In this document: positions 1-8,469 of the stretch, piece after piece
Numbering within the stretch: the stretch's first letter is position 1
Layout of the letters: every line of letters starts with the position of its first letter
Assembly: GCA_903834135.1 (NCBI GenBank)
Contig: CAILHZ010000025.1
Span: forward strand, 40,897-104,896
Source of the DNA: an uncultured Opitutia bacterium
GTDB taxonomy: Bacteria > Verrucomicrobiota > Verrucomicrobiia > Opitutales > Opitutaceae
Direction of reading: 5' to 3'
Length of the DNA: 64,000 nt
Program-made: the position numbers and the translations under genes
The notes under the pieces: generated by a model
Seen by the model: only the letters and a program-made list of their open reading frames with translations
Database searches by the model: none
Told to the model about the DNA's origin: nothing

Positions 1-1239
1 TAATTCTCCGTTAGGGAAATTAGCAGAGCCTATACTGACATATATTTGGCCACTGTTAAGGGCAGTAATGATATCGTTTGCTGATAAGTTCCCAACGCTT
101 GTTATCACCCAATTTTTTTGTCCAGTCTGTCCTATTGGTATAGAAGTGATGTAGTCGTTAGTACTAGTAAGCTTTAAATATGCGTTCGTTTGTGGAGAAC
201 TTAAATTCGAAATGTTTACACTCACTACTGCGTTACCACTTGAGTCAAAAGTAACCGTTGCATAGCCGCCAGCAGTAGAGCTAGTTGCACTGCTAGGAGG
301 TCTAAGTTCAGTAAAAAAAAGAGATGAGTTGGGGTATATCTTTAACTGTGTACTAGTCGTTAAATCATATACTTCAATCAGCACTTGTCCGGTTGCATTA
401 TTTACTCCGCTTACTTGGATTGTGTAGTTTCCAGGTGTTAAAGTAACCAGTACTGCTGCATCTTTACTTCCATCGGGTAGGGTGAATGCGCCACTTTGAG
501 TAAACGCAGAGTTTAGTGTTTGGGTAATTGCAGCACTCTGACCGACTGGTGTTTGCCAATCATCATTTTGAGCAATTACCGTACTTCCTGAATAAAGTTG
601 CAATTGTGGATTAGAAATAATTCCCGGCACTGCATAAGTTGCTAGTGTTGGTCCAACAGCTCTTATAAGTAAAATTCTAGAACCTAATCCCTGAGCTACG
701 GATATGCCTGCTGTAACAACACTACTGCCTGTACCTCCCACTTGAACCAGTGCAGATAAGTTTATAAGCTGTGTTGTTGTAGCTGTAACTTCATACATTT
801 CAATGATGGCATTTCCCGTTGGACTCACTCCCATGCCAGTTACTTTGGCTGTATAGTTGCCTGTTGGTAGAGTAACCACTACAGCTGCATCTTTAGAGCC
901 AGCCGTAAGTGGGAAAGCTCCTACTTGGCTATATACGGATGCAAGTGCAGAATCCCAATTGTCATTTGTGGCTATTACATTACCATTACTATCATAGATA
1001 GTTAATGAAGGATCTGCCATAACACCTGATATGCCAAAGGCACTGAGTGCTGGTCCAATAGCCCTTATAAGGACTTGTTTGGCTGGTCCCGCACCAATGG
1101 TAAACCCAGCGGTTAGTGCGCTTGAACCTGTTCCACTCTGGTTGAGTACGGAAAGGTTAGACAAGTGTGCGGTCTGAGCAAATAAGGATAGGTTTAAGAC
1201 TAAAAATAAACCTAATAAACTGAGGTTTTTAAACTTCAT
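1..1239 (-). CDS. Secreted repeat protein with CHRD-like domain, 3' end outside the window
   Basis: An open frame of 413 codons runs from an ATG at 1239 to the window edge without a stop, so the carboxy end is missing. Residues 1-21 form a signal peptide (charged MKFK start, Leu-rich core, cut near LFA-QT). Two copies of a roughly 125-residue module follow (about 24-150 and 150-290), each with a NLS start, a LIRAxGP motif, a DxNxxW motif, a QVGAFxL or QSGAFTL motif and an xEVYDL or IEMYEV end. From about residue 300 the sequence (FTELRPP, later LNSGQIYVSIGSANFPNGEL) matches the CHRD domain pattern. The same module ends the 1142-residue protein at 29803-33231. Probably exported to periplasm or cell surface; no enzymatic role can be assigned. 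The gene is divergent from the hydrolase at 1414. Confidence 0.8.
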   Translation of the reverse strand, partial: MKFKNLSLLGLFLVLNLSLFAQTAHLSNLSVLNQSGTGSSALTAGFTIGAGPAKQVLIRAIGPALSAFGISGVMADPSLTIYDSNGNVIATNDNWDSALASVYSQVGAFPLTAGSKDAAVVVTLPTGNYTAKVTGMGVSPTGNAIIEMYEVTATTTQLINLSALVQVGGTGSSVVTAGISVAQGLGSRILLIRAVGPTLATYAVPGIISNPQLQLYSGSTVIAQNDDWQTPVGQSAAITQTLNSAFTQSGAFTLPDGSKDAAVLVTLTPGNYTIQVSGVNNATGQVLIEVYDLTTSTQLKIYPNSSLFFTELRPPSSATSSTAGGYATVTFDSSGNAVVSVNISNLSSPQTNAYLKLTSTNDYITSIPIGQTGQKNWVITSVGNLSANDIITALNSGQIYVSIGSANFPNGEL

Positions 1240-1413
1240 AGAATCTCGAAAAAAGTGCTAAAACACAAACTAGGCGTAGCAGTGTTGCAAGATTAGACGA
1301 AGCACTACTGCATAGCAACTGTGCTATCTTTTAATTCTTTTTATGATTTTATAGTCTATTAATTCTTTGCAGGTCATTTTCTGGTTATATACCTTTAGGT
1401 AATTCATCGTTAC

Positions 1414-2205
1414 ATGCCTGTAAAACTTTCACATCGCGATTTAGGTGGCCAACTAAACCCCACCTTGATCGTTCTTCACGGCTTAATGGGCGCTTCTCGT
1501 AATTGGCAAACCTTGGGTAGGGAAATCAGTAGCCAGTATCACGTCATAGCCCTGGATTTACGTAATCACGGCTCTTCCCCGCATTCTGCTGAAATGACCT
1601 ATGACTCCATGGCAAAGGATGTTGTAGCGTGGATGGATTCTTTGGGTATTGAGCAAGCCATTCTCCTTGGACACAGCATGGGTGGGAAAGTCGCCATGGT
1701 TGCAGCCTGTCATTATCCCAAGCGTTTTTCTAAGCTTATCTTAGTAGATATTGCTCCAAAGAATTATTTTTGGCCGGCACACCGTGCTGAATTTGCTGCT
1801 ATGAAAGCACTTAATTTAACTACGCTTAATTCTAGACTTGAAGCTGAAGTAAGTCTTGAGAAAGACATTCCAAGTTTAGCCTTACGTAAATTTTTACTCA
1901 CTAACCTTGAACGTACTAACGACGGTACATGGAAGTGGATCGTTAATTTAGAAGTTATTTCTTCTGCAGTAAGTCACTTAGAAAGCAATCCTCTTACATC
2001 ATCTGATCAGTATTTAGGACCAACGTGTTTTATTATTGGAGGAAAATCCGATTACGTAAAAAAAGAAGATGAAAGTCTAATACGTGCTATTTTCCCTCTC
2101 ACACAAATTATTACTCTCCCTAAAGCAGGGCATAATCCTCATATGGATTCTAAAGACGAATTCCTAAAAGCAGTCCTAACTTTCACCGAACAGACCAAAT
2201 CCTAA
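1414..2205 (+). CDS. Alpha/beta-fold hydrolase (YbfF-like esterase family)
   Basis: A 263-residue single-domain alpha/beta hydrolase. Visible landmarks are the oxyanion-hole HGLMG (residues 22-26), the nucleophile elbow GHSMGG with Ser88, a candidate catalytic acid Asp213 in GGKSDYV, and His240 in KAGHNPHMD, in the canonical order. The length and the LHGLMGASRNWQ start resemble YbfF-type acyl esterases. No signal peptide, so cytoplasmic. MenH (menaquinone pathway) belongs to the same fold and men genes occur further along the window, but nothing in the motifs singles out MenH. The last 23 bp overlap the end of the convergent holB. The substrate is unknown. Confidence 0.85.
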   Translation: MPVKLSHRDLGGQLNPTLIVLHGLMGASRNWQTLGREISSQYHVIALDLRNHGSSPHSAEMTYDSMAKDVVAWMDSLGIEQAILLGHSMGGKVAMVAACHYPKRFSKLILVDIAPKNYFWPAHRAEFAAMKALNLTTLNSRLEAEVSLEKDIPSLALRKFLLTNLERTNDGTWKWIVNLEVISSAVSHLESNPLTSSDQYLGPTCFIIGGKSDYVKKEDESLIRAIFPLTQIITLPKAGHNPHMDSKDEFLKAVLTFTEQTKS

Positions 2206-3190
2206 GAGAGCTCAGCATAAAGTCTTCTAAGGCTGCAGACTCATTTAAATTTAACCTTAAAAGTTTAGAATTGTGCTCAAGTTGCTCCACAGCTGCAGCA
2301 AAGGTACGCCTAACAGTGATGTCTCCCGCACGTAACCTTGCCCGTGCATGGGTGCGTGTAGCTTCTTCAATTTCTGCAAAGAATTGAGATCTTAGGCCAT
2401 TAGCTATTCCTGTTTCAATCGCCACTTTTTCATCCTCAGCCAAGTCATCGGGGAGGGTACTCTTTTGTTTTTCCCAATTCTCGTCTGTTGCTTTATCTAA
2501 AATTGAACCAAAACGTGCAGTTAAACCGTAAACAGTAAAAATGTGATCTGAGACCGCTTTACGGTCTAAATTCTCACCCGGCATTCTCCCAAGCCAAGCC
2601 GCATAATCAGCAAGCCAACTAAGCCACAGTGTTTTAGCAGTATCTTCTCCTGCTTCTTCTTTACCTGCCCATGCACCTGCAACATTAGGTTCTGAAGGGA
2701 ATCTAAAATGTAGGCAGCGGCTACGAATCGTACTAAGCAGGGCGTAGGGCCTAGTCGTAAGTAAAATGAGAGTCGTTTGAGCAGGAGGCTCTTCTAGTGT
2801 TTTAAGAAAAATATTTGCCGCTGCAGGATTCATGCGCTCGGCATCAAAAATGATGGCTACTTTATTTTCAGAAATACTGGATGATACCTGTACTTTCGTG
2901 ATTAATTCACGCGTGTCCTCTGCACCAATAATACGCATTTTACCTGCAGGACGTAGAGTAAAGCAGTCTGGGTGATCATGCGGACTAAACACCTGGGAAG
3001 CGCCCGAATTTAATAACCGGTCTGCAATCGCTTCAGCTACGCCTGCCAATGTCTCCACATTTTCAGCATGCAGCAGTAAGCTATGCCCAAGCCGCTTTCT
3101 TTCGATTGCTTGCTCAATGACGGCAACAGCCGGGGTACCCTCAAGTGACGAGGGCCAGGCAATTAAAGACGGTCTTTGACTGCTTCCCAT
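2183..3190 (-). CDS. holB: DNA polymerase III delta' subunit
   Basis: A 335-residue clamp-loader subunit of the AAA+ type. The diagnostic block is at about residues 115-165: DAERMNPAAANIFLKTLEEP, then TLILLTT and the sensor/arginine-finger stretch STIRSRC. The amino-terminal part has no Walker A lysine loop (the site reads LLLHAENVETLAG) and lacks the four-cysteine zinc module seen in E. coli delta'; only HPDCF remains. It should act in the delta' position of the clamp loader, helping to load the sliding clamp. The start overlaps the end of tmk by 28 bp, implying translational coupling; tmk-holB adjacency is common in bacteria. Confidence 0.88.
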   Translation of the reverse strand: MGSSQRPSLIAWPSSLEGTPAVAVIEQAIERKRLGHSLLLHAENVETLAGVAEAIADRLLNSGASQVFSPHDHPDCFTLRPAGKMRIIGAEDTRELITKVQVSSSISENKVAIIFDAERMNPAAANIFLKTLEEPPAQTTLILLTTRPYALLSTIRSRCLHFRFPSEPNVAGAWAGKEEAGEDTAKTLWLSWLADYAAWLGRMPGENLDRKAVSDHIFTVYGLTARFGSILDKATDENWEKQKSTLPDDLAEDEKVAIETGIANGLRSQFFAEIEEATRTHARARLRAGDITVRRTFAAAVEQLEHNSKLLRLNLNESAALEDFMLSSLRIWSVR

Positions 3191-3807
3191 ATCTTTTTTT
3201 CGATCTCGTCTTCAGATTTTGTTCCATCAATGAGGCAAAAGCGCTCAGGCATACCTTTAGCTAGCAGTAGATAGCCTTCTCTGACTTTATTGTAAAAGTG
3301 TACGTTTTCTCGCTCCATTCTGTCAGGTACGTCGGAGGCTCTTAGGCGAATACGTGCAAGACTTACCTCCGTAGGTACATCAATCACGATCGTTAAATTC
3401 GGCATAATCTTACCGATTGCAAACTGGTTAATTTGTTCAACTGGATCTGAGGCTAAATTACGTGCTATGCCTTGGTAGACTGTCGAAGAATCCAAATAGC
3501 GGTCACTTAAGACAACGGATCCTTTACTTAAGGCTGGTGCAATGACTTGGCGTACCAACTGTGCACGAGCCGCTGTAAACAGAAGCAGCTCTGTTTCCGC
3601 ACACATCTCGTCACCCTTAGAGTTATGAACGATGATATTTCTAATTTGCTCACCAATTTCAGTCCCTCCTGGCTCACGTACAGAAACGACATCGCGTTTC
3701 AACTTCAGTAAATGGGCCGCTAAACGGATAATTTGAGTAGATTTTCCGCTCCCTTCCGAGCCCTCGAAGGAGATCAGCTTGCCTGTAGGCTTTGAATTGT
3801 GAGGCAT
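3163..3807 (-). CDS. tmk: Thymidylate kinase
   Basis: A 214-residue dTMP kinase that phosphorylates dTMP to dTDP. The P-loop is GSEGSGKST at residues 16-24, the REPGGT motif at 44-49, the DRY substrate motif at 102-104 followed by SSTVYQG, and the lid segment has DRME around 162-165. Length is typical for the family. The ATG at 3807 gives a short lead (MPHNSKPTGK) before the first strand. First gene of a tmk-holB pair; divergent from exbB across a 149-bp gap that must contain the promoters of both directions. Confidence 0.95.
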   Translation of the reverse strand: MPHNSKPTGKLISFEGSEGSGKSTQIIRLAAHLLKLKRDVVSVREPGGTEIGEQIRNIIVHNSKGDEMCAETELLLFTAARAQLVRQVIAPALSKGSVVLSDRYLDSSTVYQGIARNLASDPVEQINQFAIGKIMPNLTIVIDVPTEVSLARIRLRASDVPDRMERENVHFYNKVREGYLLLAKGMPERFCLIDGTKSEDEIEKKIWEAVKDRL

Positions 3808-3956
3808 GACAGTTTAGAGTACTACTTTGTACGGCAGCTTCAACCAAATAGCCTGTTTTTTAACTAGCTTTTAGCCATAAGTTATAAAAGAAGCAAAACA
3901 GCTGGTGAAAGTCATTGAAGGACGCATAGAAACACGCCAAAACTAATAGTATAGCC

Positions 3957-4658
3957 ATGGTTTCGATACATCTTTTCTATCCTCTTTTCTCAATCGCTAA
4001 TCCACTTCGAGTCTTTGAAAACTGTGACGGAGTGGGGCAAACGATCACCGCCTCTTTAGGCCTGTTTAGTATCGTGGCCTGGGCCATGATGATTGGTAAG
4101 AATAATGACCTAGCTGCCTTAAGGCGCATGAATCTTATTTTTGAGCAGAGGCTTAAAGATGAGCGACGCATTTTAGATCTTCCTGAAACCTTCCGTAAAA
4201 AAAGCGGTATTCCATATGCAGATATTTTAAGCGAAGCCTTTGAAGCGTACTGGCGTGCTGCTGCAATTGGAAAAGAAAAAGGAATTGATTCTTCCCGTTT
4301 TCGTTTAGAACTAGCTGAGAATGCAATCCAGCGCGCACTAGCTCGCAACATTCACAGTTATGAAGAGAGTATGATTTTCTTAGCAAGTATTGTTTCCGGT
4401 GCTCCGTTCATGGGACTACTCGGTACAGTGTGGGGTGTTATGACTGCGTTTGATTCGGTGTCCGTTCAACAAACCGCAAGTATTCAAACACTTGCTCCTG
4501 GTGTATCTGCTGCACTCTTGACCACCATCGCAGGACTACTCGTCGCTATACCATCTTTATTCGGATATAATATGCTTCAGGCTAAGACACGTACCATGAT
4601 TACTGAAGCAGAAAATTTTGCCAGTTCCTTGGCCGACCGTATTGAGTTAGAAAGCTAA
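3957..4658 (+). CDS. exbB: MotA/TolQ/ExbB proton channel family protein
   Basis: A 233-residue inner-membrane protein of the ExbB/TolQ family. One hydrophobic segment lies near residues 30-48, and the conserved pair of helices in the carboxy half spans about 137-160 (LASIVSGAPFMGLLGTVWGV) and 178-205 (LAPGVSAALLTTIAGLLVAI), the latter with the usual TTIAGL signature. With ExbD it forms a proton-driven motor energising TonB or TolA. First gene of exbB-exbD-tonB. Whether this is a Tol or an Exb system cannot be decided, because no tolB or pal gene lies beside it; a TonB-dependent receptor at 16.6 kb favours Exb. Confidence 0.88.
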   Translation: MVSIHLFYPLFSIANPLRVFENCDGVGQTITASLGLFSIVAWAMMIGKNNDLAALRRMNLIFEQRLKDERRILDLPETFRKKSGIPYADILSEAFEAYWRAAAIGKEKGIDSSRFRLELAENAIQRALARNIHSYEESMIFLASIVSGAPFMGLLGTVWGVMTAFDSVSVQQTASIQTLAPGVSAALLTTIAGLLVAIPSLFGYNMLQAKTRTMITEAENFASSLADRIELES

Positions 4659-4663
4659 GGAGG
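4657..4663 (+). promoter_or_regulatory. Strong ribosome binding site of exbD
   Basis: AAGGAGG, overlapping the exbB stop codon, lies 9 nt before the exbD ATG at 4673. It fixes the exbD start and suggests coupled translation. Confidence 0.7.
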
Positions 4664-4672
4664 CCTACTACA

Positions 4673-5107
4673 ATGGCACGCACTTTTAAAAGGCAACGCA
4701 CCTCTCATGCGATTGCGGAAATTAATGTAACAAACCTAATTGATTTAGGTTTTACACTCTTGATCATATTCATGATCTCGACGCCTCTGATTAATCAGGA
4801 GCAGACAATTCCGGTAAGACTTCCTGTAGAGTCAAAAAGCTCTCAGCAAAAACCAGATCCAACTGACCAATTTGATTCTGTGTCCATTGATGCTAAGGGT
4901 TATTTCTATGTAAATACCCAGGCTACACCAATGAGTCTTACTCAACTACGCAGCGTACTGCAGACCTGGGGAGCTATGAAAAAGCCACCTGTCATTCGGA
5001 TTCGCGGGGATGGTAAAGTCCCTTATGAAAAAGTTGTTCAACTAATGGATGAGCTTAAAAAAGCAAATCTGATGAGAACTACCTTCGATACCCAATCGGA
5101 TACATAA
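4673..5107 (+). CDS. exbD: ExbD/TolR family biopolymer transport protein
   Basis: A 144-residue protein with one amino-terminal transmembrane helix (about residues 20-40) bearing the family's essential aspartate, Asp24 in NLIDLGFTLLIIFM, and a periplasmic carboxy domain. The pattern NVTNLID is the ExbD/TolR hallmark. It partners the upstream ExbB channel, the aspartate being the proton site. It starts 14 nt after exbB with a strong Shine-Dalgarno sequence and is followed 19 nt later by the TonB-like gene, so the three form an operon. Confidence 0.9.
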   Translation: MARTFKRQRTSHAIAEINVTNLIDLGFTLLIIFMISTPLINQEQTIPVRLPVESKSSQQKPDPTDQFDSVSIDAKGYFYVNTQATPMSLTQLRSVLQTWGAMKKPPVIRIRGDGKVPYEKVVQLMDELKKANLMRTTFDTQSDT

Positions 5108-5126
5108 CCCAAGGCGTTTTAGATCG

Positions 5127-6062
5127 ATGTTCGGACGCTACCCACAAGCATACTTTGTTTCTTTTCTTATTCACGGAGCGGTTATTGCTTTGGTGGTACT
5201 GCTCGGGTTTTATGTCGGTGAGCATCAAGCAGAGCCAACCAAGGTCTTTGAATTAGTTGCTGGTAAGGGAGATAACTATGGGGCTACAGAAGCACCTGCG
5301 CTTGGGATTGCAGGGGGAGTGGGGATTACGACTGTTGATGCACCGGTTGCTCCACAGCCTACACCAATAGAGCCTATTAAAGTTGATATTGCTCAGCCTA
5401 TAGTTGAGCCAACTCCAACTCCTCCACAGCCTACGCCACCAGAGCCCCCTGTTGCTGTTGAACCCGTACCCGTACCTGTACCTACACCAACACCGACTCC
5501 TACTCCTAAACCAAAACCTCCTGTTAAAACGCCTGTAAAAAAACCAATACAAACCGATTTTAAGAAACTTGTTCAGCGCACAGCTGACAGAAAAGCAGCT
5601 AGGCTTGAAGCACAGTATAAAAAACAAGAAGCTGCGCAAAAAAAACGTGAAAGCTACGAGCAATTTCAAAAGGAGCATGGAGCACGCGCTACAGGTGAAG
5701 GTATTTCTGGTGGTGTAGTAGGTGGCAATCCTTCAAATAAAGTGGGTGGAGCGGGGGGCAAGGCCTTAACGCGTGAACAGCAAAGTCTGTTGGATTCCTA
5801 TTTCGCCATGTTTAAAGCACGGCTAAAGGAAAATCATTTACCTCCTCCCGGAGTCAGCGACCGCTTAGAGGCGCGCGTAGAATTTTTTATGTCCGCAGAT
5901 GGCAGTATATCTCGGGTTCGAATTCTACGTTCATCCGGGAACGCTGAATTTGATCAGTCTGTACTCCAAGCCTTTGCACATACCCGTATGCCAAGTCGTC
6001 CGGATCATCACAGTGACATAAAGGAAATGACCTTTAAGATGCACGATGAGGATGCGGGATAA
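5127..6062 (+). CDS. TonB family energy transducer
   Basis: A 311-residue TonB/TolA-type protein. Residues 7-29 are the inner-membrane anchor, residues about 75-135 are a Pro-rich spacer with Pro-Thr and Pro-Lys dipeptides, 140-180 are a charged Lys/Gln/Ala-rich helical stretch, and the end (about 215-311) is a TonB carboxy-terminal domain (LEARVEFFMSADGSISRVRI, then FDQSVLQAF). Third gene of the exbB-exbD-tonB operon. It would carry energy from ExbBD to outer-membrane receptors; the receptor at 16.6 kb is a possible client. A TolA-like role is an alternative because of the helical mid-section. Confidence 0.82.
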   Translation: MFGRYPQAYFVSFLIHGAVIALVVLLGFYVGEHQAEPTKVFELVAGKGDNYGATEAPALGIAGGVGITTVDAPVAPQPTPIEPIKVDIAQPIVEPTPTPPQPTPPEPPVAVEPVPVPVPTPTPTPTPKPKPPVKTPVKKPIQTDFKKLVQRTADRKAARLEAQYKKQEAAQKKRESYEQFQKEHGARATGEGISGGVVGGNPSNKVGGAGGKALTREQQSLLDSYFAMFKARLKENHLPPPGVSDRLEARVEFFMSADGSISRVRILRSSGNAEFDQSVLQAFAHTRMPSRPDHHSDIKEMTFKMHDEDAG

Positions 6063-6067
6063 ACTAC

Positions 6068-7081
6068 CTAGTTTACCTCGACCATTATTTTAATTGCAGT
6101 TGGGTCTTTTGAGAGTGTAGCAAATTCTGAATTAACTTTATTCAGATTCAATCTGTGTGTTATCCAAGGAGTCGTATTAATTTTACCGGATTCAATCAGA
6201 GCAATAATATCAAGAAAGGTATCTGGTAGAGCGTTTCTGCTGGCAAGTAAGGTGAGTTCTCTACGGTGAAAATTAGGATCGTTAAAGGTAACATCACCCT
6301 GGAAAAGACCGACAAAGACAATGCGTCCTCCATGTGCAGGGAATTCAAAACTTTGTGCCATCGACTTAGAATTTCCTGTGGCATCAAAAACTACTGTAGG
6401 TAAATCTCCATTACCTATGGCTTTTAATGCTTCAATTTGATGCTCACCTGGGCTTAAGGTAGCTTTTACACCGAGATTAGTTTTACAGAAAGAAAGTCTA
6501 CTTTCTGAAATATCCATCACCGCTACATTAGCTCCACTGGCTAAGGCAAATTGAATAACGCTTAGTCCAATAGGACCTGCTCCAATAACTAAGACAAATT
6601 CGCTAGGCTTAATGGCAGCACGCTCTACTGCGTGTGCTCCGATTCCAAGAGTTTCAACTAAAGCGAGTTGATCGTAGGTAAGTCGATTTGAACGATGTAG
6701 TTTGCGTGTAGGAACAGAAATAATAGAACGCATGCCCCCATCACTATGAACACCAAAGACATTAAGCTGCGTACAGCAATTTGGTTTACCTGAGCGACAC
6801 GCAATGCAGTGGCCGCAGTTAAAATAGGGCTCTAAGGAGCACTTATCTCCAACCGATAAGCCCTGTGGGTTTATGCCAGGGTTTATGACTTCGAGTCCTA
6901 ATTCATGACCTAAAATGCGTGGATAGCTAAAAAATGGCTGTCTACCGTGAAAGGCGTGAATGTCTGTGCCGCAAACACCTATACGGTGTACTCTGACTAA
7001 GGTTTCATCAGGCCCTTGTATAGGCTCAGCAGTATCTAGAAATTCAAATTTTCCAGGTTCATTTAAACGTACCGTCTTCAT
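6068..7081 (-). CDS. Zinc-dependent alcohol dehydrogenase, L-galactonate 5-dehydrogenase (LgoD/YjjN)-like
   Basis: A 337-residue medium-chain dehydrogenase. Cys37 (GVCGTDIHA), His59-Glu60 (GHE) mark the catalytic zinc site; Cys89, Cys92, Cys95 and Cys103 form the structural zinc lobe (CGHCIACRSGKPNCC). GAGPIG at 167-172 is the NAD(H) loop. Several blocks resemble E. coli LgoD/YjjN as I recall it: QPFFSYPR-LGHE, GVH-DGG, and FVGLF-G followed by DP-FH. This suggests oxidation of L-galactonate to D-tagaturonate or of a related 6-deoxy acid; the exact substrate is inferred. It starts directly after the stop codon of the aldo/keto reductase, so the two are one operon. Confidence 0.78.
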   Translation of the reverse strand: MKTVRLNEPGKFEFLDTAEPIQGPDETLVRVHRIGVCGTDIHAFHGRQPFFSYPRILGHELGLEVINPGINPQGLSVGDKCSLEPYFNCGHCIACRSGKPNCCTQLNVFGVHSDGGMRSIISVPTRKLHRSNRLTYDQLALVETLGIGAHAVERAAIKPSEFVLVIGAGPIGLSVIQFALASGANVAVMDISESRLSFCKTNLGVKATLSPGEHQIEALKAIGNGDLPTVVFDATGNSKSMAQSFEFPAHGGRIVFVGLFQGDVTFNDPNFHRRELTLLASRNALPDTFLDIIALIESGKINTTPWITHRLNLNKVNSEFATLSKDPTAIKIMVEVN

Positions 7082-8035
7082 CTAGGAAATAAGAGGATCC
7101 TGATTTTCTAAGCGTCCACGAGTAAAATTATGATTGTGAATAGGTTTTAAGATGGAAAGCACCTCATTAATCACAGCCTGATCTATGGGGCCATTGGCAT
7201 ATAAAATATTATTCTTCATGTTTTCAGGATTAGCACTGCTGACTAGGGTAGTCGTAATGTCAGGATTACTAATAGAAAATTGTATAGCAGCTTTAGTGAT
7301 ATTAATGCCCTTAGCTTTACAGTAGTCTACTGCTTTTTGGCACCCTAAGCGTATCTCTTTAGAAGCAGGATGCCACTGTGGGGCACCGCGTTCAGTAAGT
7401 AAACCCATACCTGTAGGCGAAGCATTAATAACGCCTATATTATTTTGTTTGAAATAAGGCAGCGTGGATTCAAGTGAAGTGTCATTGAGTTCATAATGAC
7501 AAAAAGAAAGAATCGTTTCTACTAATCCTGGCTCTACTCGGTCGATCAGAGATTTGAAGATTTTGAGTGGTAGGCCTGTGATGCCTATGTGGCCAATTTT
7601 ACCAGCATCTTTTAATCGCTTAAGTGCAGGAAGCGTTTCGTTAGCAACTTGGTTAAGATCTGCAAATTCGATATCATGACATTGTAGTAAATCAATGTAC
7701 TCTACGTTTAATCGCATGCAGCTTTCTTCAAAACTTTGCAATGTACGCTTCGCACTAAAATCAAATTCACCTTCAGCGTATTGGCCTATTTTACTTGCTA
7801 AGATGTAACGACTTCGAGGAATAGTTTTTAAGGCCTTGCCTAAAACTATTTCAGCTTTTGTTTGTCCGTAATACGGCGATACATCGATGAAATTAATCCC
7901 ATTATCTAAACAGTAGTGAACCGTTTTAATTCCTTCTTTTTCATCGATATTTCTAAAAACGCTTCCTAGAGATGAAGCCCCAAAACTTAAAACAGATACC
8001 CTTAGGCCTGTATTTCCAAGTGTGCGCGTGTTCAT
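7082..8035 (-). CDS. Aldo/keto reductase, L-galactose/L-fucose (aldose 1-) dehydrogenase-like
   Basis: A 317-residue aldo/keto reductase with the tetrad Asp51, Tyr56, Lys82 and His120. The stretch SPYYGQTKAE-VLGKAL, the FDFSA segment and LLQCHDIEF fit the D-threo-aldose 1-dehydrogenase/L-galactose dehydrogenase group, which oxidises L-galactose or L-fucose at C1 to the lactone. It is followed with zero spacing by an LgoD-like gene, so the pair could carry L-galactose (or L-fucose) to the lactone and then the derived acid onward; a lactonase is not in the window. Cytoplasmic. Function is inferred from motif pattern and neighbour. Confidence 0.75.
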   Translation of the reverse strand: MNTRTLGNTGLRVSVLSFGASSLGSVFRNIDEKEGIKTVHYCLDNGINFIDVSPYYGQTKAEIVLGKALKTIPRSRYILASKIGQYAEGEFDFSAKRTLQSFEESCMRLNVEYIDLLQCHDIEFADLNQVANETLPALKRLKDAGKIGHIGITGLPLKIFKSLIDRVEPGLVETILSFCHYELNDTSLESTLPYFKQNNIGVINASPTGMGLLTERGAPQWHPASKEIRLGCQKAVDYCKAKGINITKAAIQFSISNPDITTTLVSSANPENMKNNILYANGPIDQAVINEVLSILKPIHNHNFTRGRLENQDPLIS

Positions 8036-8217
8036 CTGAAATGAGTTAATTTATCCATGAGTGATAGCGGGTTTTTTTATGGATAAGGTAGTCTTCTTAT
8101 GATTCGTATTTACCGAATTATGTAAAAGAATAAATGACTGAGGATTACGTAAGAAAGTTAAGTGAATTCACGTTTATTAAAGTCAATAATTGGTGAATTT
8201 TATCGAATCCTTTGAGT

Positions 8218-8232
8218 AACGGACAGTCCGTT
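8218..8232. promoter_or_regulatory. 15-bp palindrome, candidate operator
   Basis: AACGGAC-A-GTCCGTT is a perfect inverted repeat with a one-base centre, embedded in otherwise AT-rich spacer between the sugar dehydrogenase operon and the MFS-GH28 genes. It could bind a sugar-responsive repressor such as a LacI- or GntR-family protein, but no regulator gene is adjacent. Confidence 0.4.
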
Positions 8233-8349
8233 TGCAGATACATGGATCTGTATTGGAGAGGTATTAGGTCAACTGCAATGGCTACTGGCTTACAGCATAC
8301 TGAATTCTAGGATTACCTAAATCCGGCTCAGTATAAAATAGTCCAAAAA

Positions 8350-8380
8350 TTGATATGTAATTTTATGGCACTTTTATAAT
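8350..8380 (+). promoter_or_regulatory. Candidate sigma70-type promoter for the MFS carrier
   Basis: TTGATA at 8350-8355 and TATAAT at 8375-8380, spaced 19 bp, about 90 bp before the ATG at 8470. The -10 is perfect; the spacing is slightly long. Confidence 0.4.
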
Positions 8381-8469
8381 ACTTTAGTCATAGTTAATCT
8401 AATTCTAGTTATAGATTGCCCCTATGATCTATATGCTTAGTTATCATTCTTTTCTCTTATAATTCTCAC

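Larger units (their letters stand above)
8036..8469. other. 434-bp divergent intergenic region
   Basis: AT-rich non-coding stretch between the divergent aldo/keto reductase and the MFS carrier. It holds a 15-bp perfect palindrome and a candidate promoter facing the MFS gene (listed separately), plus a small CAGAT/ATCTG inverted repeat just after the palindrome. No ORF worth calling. Confidence 0.6.

Noticed and set aside
1414..2205. Alpha/beta hydrolase as MenH
   Set aside because: The motifs are generic for the fold, the gene is not next to men genes and the LHGLMG pattern fits esterases better.
3977..4386. Minus-strand frames inside exbB
   Set aside because: Shadow frames of a clearly recognised gene.
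5253..5678. 141-codon minus-strand frame opposite the TonB-like gene
   Set aside because: Shadow of the Pro/Lys-rich coding repeats: it translates into Arg/Trp/Tyr-rich low-complexity sequence.
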